In this document: piece by piece, positions 61,867 to 64,000 of the stretch | How positions within the stretch are numbered: position 1 is the first letter of the stretch | Layout of the letters: each line of letters begins with the position of its first letter | DNA from: Comamonas sp. BIGb0124 | GTDB taxonomy: Bacteria > Pseudomonadota > Gammaproteobacteria > Burkholderiales > Burkholderiaceae_C | Length of the DNA stretch: 64,000 bases | NCBI RefSeq assembly: GCF_003752175.1 | Contig: NZ_RJVF01000008.1 | Span: 62,001 to 126,000, forward strand | Reading direction: 5' to 3' | The notes under the pieces: model-generated | Told to the model about the DNA's origin: nothing | Seen by the model: only the letters and a program-made list of their open reading frames with translations | The model's database searches: none | Program-made: the position numbers and the translations under genes

Positions 61867-63186
61867 ATGTCTTTTGATTCTCTCGGCCTGCCGGCTGCCC
61901 TGCTGACCGCCGCTCGTGCCCTGGGCTTCGAATCGCCCACGCCCATTCAGTCGGCGGCCATCCCGGTGGTTCTCGGCGGGGCAGACCTGCGCGCGTGTGC
62001 CCAGACCGGTTCGGGTAAGACGGCTGCTTACGGCCTGCCCGTGCTGCAGCGCCTGATCGAGGGGAACGCGGGCCGCTTCGGCGCTGCACGCACGCGCGGT
62101 CCTTACGCACTGGTGCTGGTGCCGACACGCGAACTGGCGCTGCAGGTCGGCACGGTGCTGCGTGACCTGGCCCGGCACCTGCCGCAACGCCTGCGCATCC
62201 ATGTCGTGTTCGGCGGCGAATCGATCAATCCCCAGATGATGGGACTGCGTGGCGGCGCCGATCTGGTGGTGGCTACACCCGGACGCCTGATCGACCTGGT
62301 CGAGCACCGTGCCCTGGCCCTGTCCGAGGTGCACACCCTGGTGCTCGACGAGGCCGACCGCCTGCTCGACCTGGGATTTGCCGAAGAACTCCAGCGTGTG
62401 CTCGGCCTGCTGCCGGCCCGGCGCCAGAACCTGCTGTTTTCGGCCACCTATTCACCCGCCGTGGTCCGGCTGGCCGAGGGCCTGCTGCACCGGCCGGTGG
62501 TCATCGAGATCGCGCAGACGCCCGAGACCGTGCCCGACATCGCCCAGCGCGCCATCGCCGTCGACACCACGCGCCGCACGGCGCTGCTGCGCCATCTCAT
62601 CGAGACCCACGAATGGTCGCGGGTGCTGGTCTTTGTCGCGACCCAGTATGCGGCCGAGCTGGTCGCCGAAAAACTCTATCGCCAGGGCGTCTACGCCACC
62701 GCTTTCCATGGCGGCCTGAGCCAGGGAGCCCGCACGCGCGTGCTCGACGAGTTCAAGGACGAGCGCTGGGAGGTGGTCGTGGCCACCGACCTGTCCGCCC
62801 GGGGCATCGACATCAGCGATCTGCCGGTGGTGGTGAACTACGATTTGCCGCGCGCGGTGGCCGATTACGTGCATCGCATCGGCCGCACGGGCCGAGCCGG
62901 CGAAAGCGGACTGGCCGTGAGCTTCGTGACCGCACCCACTGCCGCCCACTGGCGCCTGATCGCCAAGCGCCAGCGGCTGGACATTCCGCTGGAAACGCTG
63001 GAAGGGTTCGAGCCCACCGAAGAGGCCGTGCCGGCTTCTCCGGTACCGGGCGCCGAGGATGGCAACGGCGGCATCAAGGGCAAGCGGCCCAGCAAAAAAG
63101 ACCGTCTGCGCGCCGCCGCGGCAGAAGACGCTAAACGGCGGGAAGCGGATGGCTCTGCAGTTCCGGACCTGCGTACGCGGTCCTGA
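61867..63186 (+). CDS. DEAD-box RNA helicase, RhlE-like
   Basis: A 439-residue helicase that remodels RNA in an ATP-dependent manner. Motifs in order: Q motif (GFESPTPIQ), Walker A AQTGSGKT, PTRELALQ, LDEADRLLD, FSATYSP, then FATQYAAELVAE, ATDLSARGID and HRIGRTGRAG. The C-terminal tail (about 400-439) is Lys/Arg/Ala-rich, as in RhlE proteins. The 126-bp upstream stretch (61741-61866) after the GntR gene is non-coding leader. Its last 56 bp overlap the convergent binding-protein gene. Confidence 0.9.
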   Translation: MSFDSLGLPAALLTAARALGFESPTPIQSAAIPVVLGGADLRACAQTGSGKTAAYGLPVLQRLIEGNAGRFGAARTRGPYALVLVPTRELALQVGTVLRDLARHLPQRLRIHVVFGGESINPQMMGLRGGADLVVATPGRLIDLVEHRALALSEVHTLVLDEADRLLDLGFAEELQRVLGLLPARRQNLLFSATYSPAVVRLAEGLLHRPVVIEIAQTPETVPDIAQRAIAVDTTRRTALLRHLIETHEWSRVLVFVATQYAAELVAEKLYRQGVYATAFHGGLSQGARTRVLDEFKDERWEVVVATDLSARGIDISDLPVVVNYDLPRAVADYVHRIGRTGRAGESGLAVSFVTAPTAAHWRLIAKRQRLDIPLETLEGFEPTEEAVPASPVPGAEDGNGGIKGKRPSKKDRLRAAAAEDAKRREADGSAVPDLRTRS

Positions 63187-64000
63187 CCTGTTGCGGATGC
63201 GCGAGGATGCGCTCGCGCCAGGTTTCCAGCTCCGGGCCCAGTGCGGCTTGCAACTCCGCGTGAAGCTGCAGCCGGACCAGATCGGGCCGTTCCAGGCCAA
63301 AGCAGACCTTGTGGTTCAGGCGCAGGTTTCCAGCCGCGTGATCGCCGATCGCGATGTCGATCAACTGGCCTGAATCAGCCATGGCCGATGCCGCAAAGAC
63401 CGCGCCTTCGCGGGCGGTCCAGTCCAGCACGTTGCCGATCTGCTTGATGCCGGCCTCGCGGCAGGCCTGGATCAGGCCCGGCCGTCCGCCGTCGAGCATG
63501 GCGAAGATCACATCGGCACCGGCCTCGATCAGCGAGCGGCCGTACCGATAGCCCAGCTCCGGATCGTGCTGGTCGCCGCAGAAAGCCGTGACGAATCGCT
63601 GACCGCCGGCGGCCTCGTACCCGGCATGGAATGCCGCGCGGCCCTTCAGTCCAGGCGGCACCTTCTCGCCGGACAGATGGCCGACCACCTGGCTACGGCT
63701 CAGTCTGGCCGCCAGCACCCCGGCCAGGAAAGCCGATTGTTCCTGCAGCACTTCATAGCTGGCCACGTTGGGTGCGAGGTAGTCGCCCTGCGTGACGACA
63801 AAGCGGGTTTCGGGAAAATCGGCGGCCACCGACCGCACGGGCAGGTTGCCCTGTCCGCCGTGGGCGATCACCAGTTCGGGCCGGCTTTCGGCGATGCGTG
63901 CCAAAGCGGCGTTGCGCGTCTGCGGATCGGCGATCCAGTGGATGTTGACGGCATGGCCCTTGGCCTGGGCGGCCCGGACTCCGGCCAGGCCCGATTCGTT
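63131..64000 (-). CDS. BMP-family ABC substrate-binding protein, 5' end outside window
   Basis: Basic-membrane-protein-family periplasmic binding proteins take up nucleosides or similar compounds. About 290 codons are present; the signal peptide and start lie right of the window. Marks: RFVVTQGDYLAPNVASYEVLQEQSAFLAGVLAA, VGHLSGEKVPPGLKGRAAF and GYRYGRSLIEAGADVIFAMLDGG, as in purine/nucleoside BMP proteins. The TAG stop at 63131 is inside the helicase gene, an overlap of 56 bp on the opposite strand. Confidence 0.88.
   Translation of the reverse strand, partial: NESGLAGVRAAQAKGHAVNIHWIADPQTRNAALARIAESRPELVIAHGGQGNLPVRSVAADFPETRFVVTQGDYLAPNVASYEVLQEQSAFLAGVLAARLSRSQVVGHLSGEKVPPGLKGRAAFHAGYEAAGGQRFVTAFCGDQHDPELGYRYGRSLIEAGADVIFAMLDGGRPGLIQACREAGIKQIGNVLDWTAREGAVFAASAMADSGQLIDIAIGDHAAGNLRLNHKVCFGLERPDLVRLQLHAELQAALGPELETWRERILAHPQQVRTAYAGPELQSHPLPAV

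Noticed and set aside
1-64000. tRNA or rRNA genes, insertion sequences, prophage or integrase
   Set aside because: No cloverleaf, T-loop consensus, rRNA-like block, transposase or inverted terminal repeats with target duplications were seen by eye.

Overview
The window is a high-GC, densely coded stretch of a chromosome, most likely from a betaproteobacterium of the order Burkholderiales and probably an Alcaligenaceae relative (Bordetella/Achromobacter-like). This is inferred from gene content and neighbourhoods (pcm - rhodanese - tolC; gloB - mltD beside rnhA; glnS; the PF04392-type solute-binding transporter). No search was run, so the genus is open. I found no tRNA, rRNA, CRISPR array, insertion sequence or prophage.

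Layout. 1-4383 (minus): dapA (cut by the left edge), a methyltransferase coupled to a one-helix membrane protein, an MFS carrier and an aldehyde dehydrogenase. 4668-6450: an RlpA-like protein, a heptanucleotide repeat and a vapBC-type toxin-antitoxin pair whose PIN domain has lost acidic residues. 6600-8598: the glutathione-dependent formaldehyde pathway (adhC, fghA). 8755-11133: an orphan amino-acid-type binding protein, an HxlR-type regulator and a RidA protein. 11323-15227: a transglutaminase-like protein and a fused circularly permuted ATP-grasp/alpha-E protein. 15568-17487: a GNAT acetyltransferase and a methyltransferase. 17456-24594 (minus): a membrane fusion protein, an RND pump, pcm, a rhodanese and a TolC-family protein. 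24816-30929: msrA, a DUF218 protein, an AEC carrier, mltD and gloB (minus), a methyltransferase and rnhA. 31080-35688: a second fusion protein/RND pair. 36192-41720: an aromatic amino-acid neighbourhood (aroP with a one-base frameshift, a secreted M20 peptidase, an Lrp/AsnC regulator, a YitT protein, an aromatic aminotransferase). 41876-46261: a FUSC protein and convergent glnS. 46455-50501: an ABC transporter with two tandem binding proteins. 50550-54132: a hypothetical protein coupled to an isochorismatase-fold protein, a PHB-depolymerase-like esterase with an RHH regulator, and a seven-helix membrane protein with no output domain. 54177-61740: the most interesting block, a sugar-acid operon with its divergent GntR regulator. 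61867-64000: a DEAD-box helicase and a BMP-family lipoprotein-type binding protein cut by the right edge.

The sugar-acid block reads as one unit. A polar-amino-acid-type ABC importer (two permeases, ATPase, binding protein) is followed on the same strand by an LgoD/YjjN-like dehydrogenase, a tagaturonate reductase-like enzyme and altronate dehydratase. In known biochemistry these three steps take L-galactonate to D-tagaturonate, D-altronate and 2-keto-3-deoxygluconate. The divergent FadR/UxuR-type regulator is separated from the operon by four copies of a 13-bp motif close to TTGGYCTKRCCAG, two of them forming a 13-bp perfect inverted repeat. The importer class, the pathway and this operator cluster together make a testable, possibly undescribed uptake-and-catabolism system.
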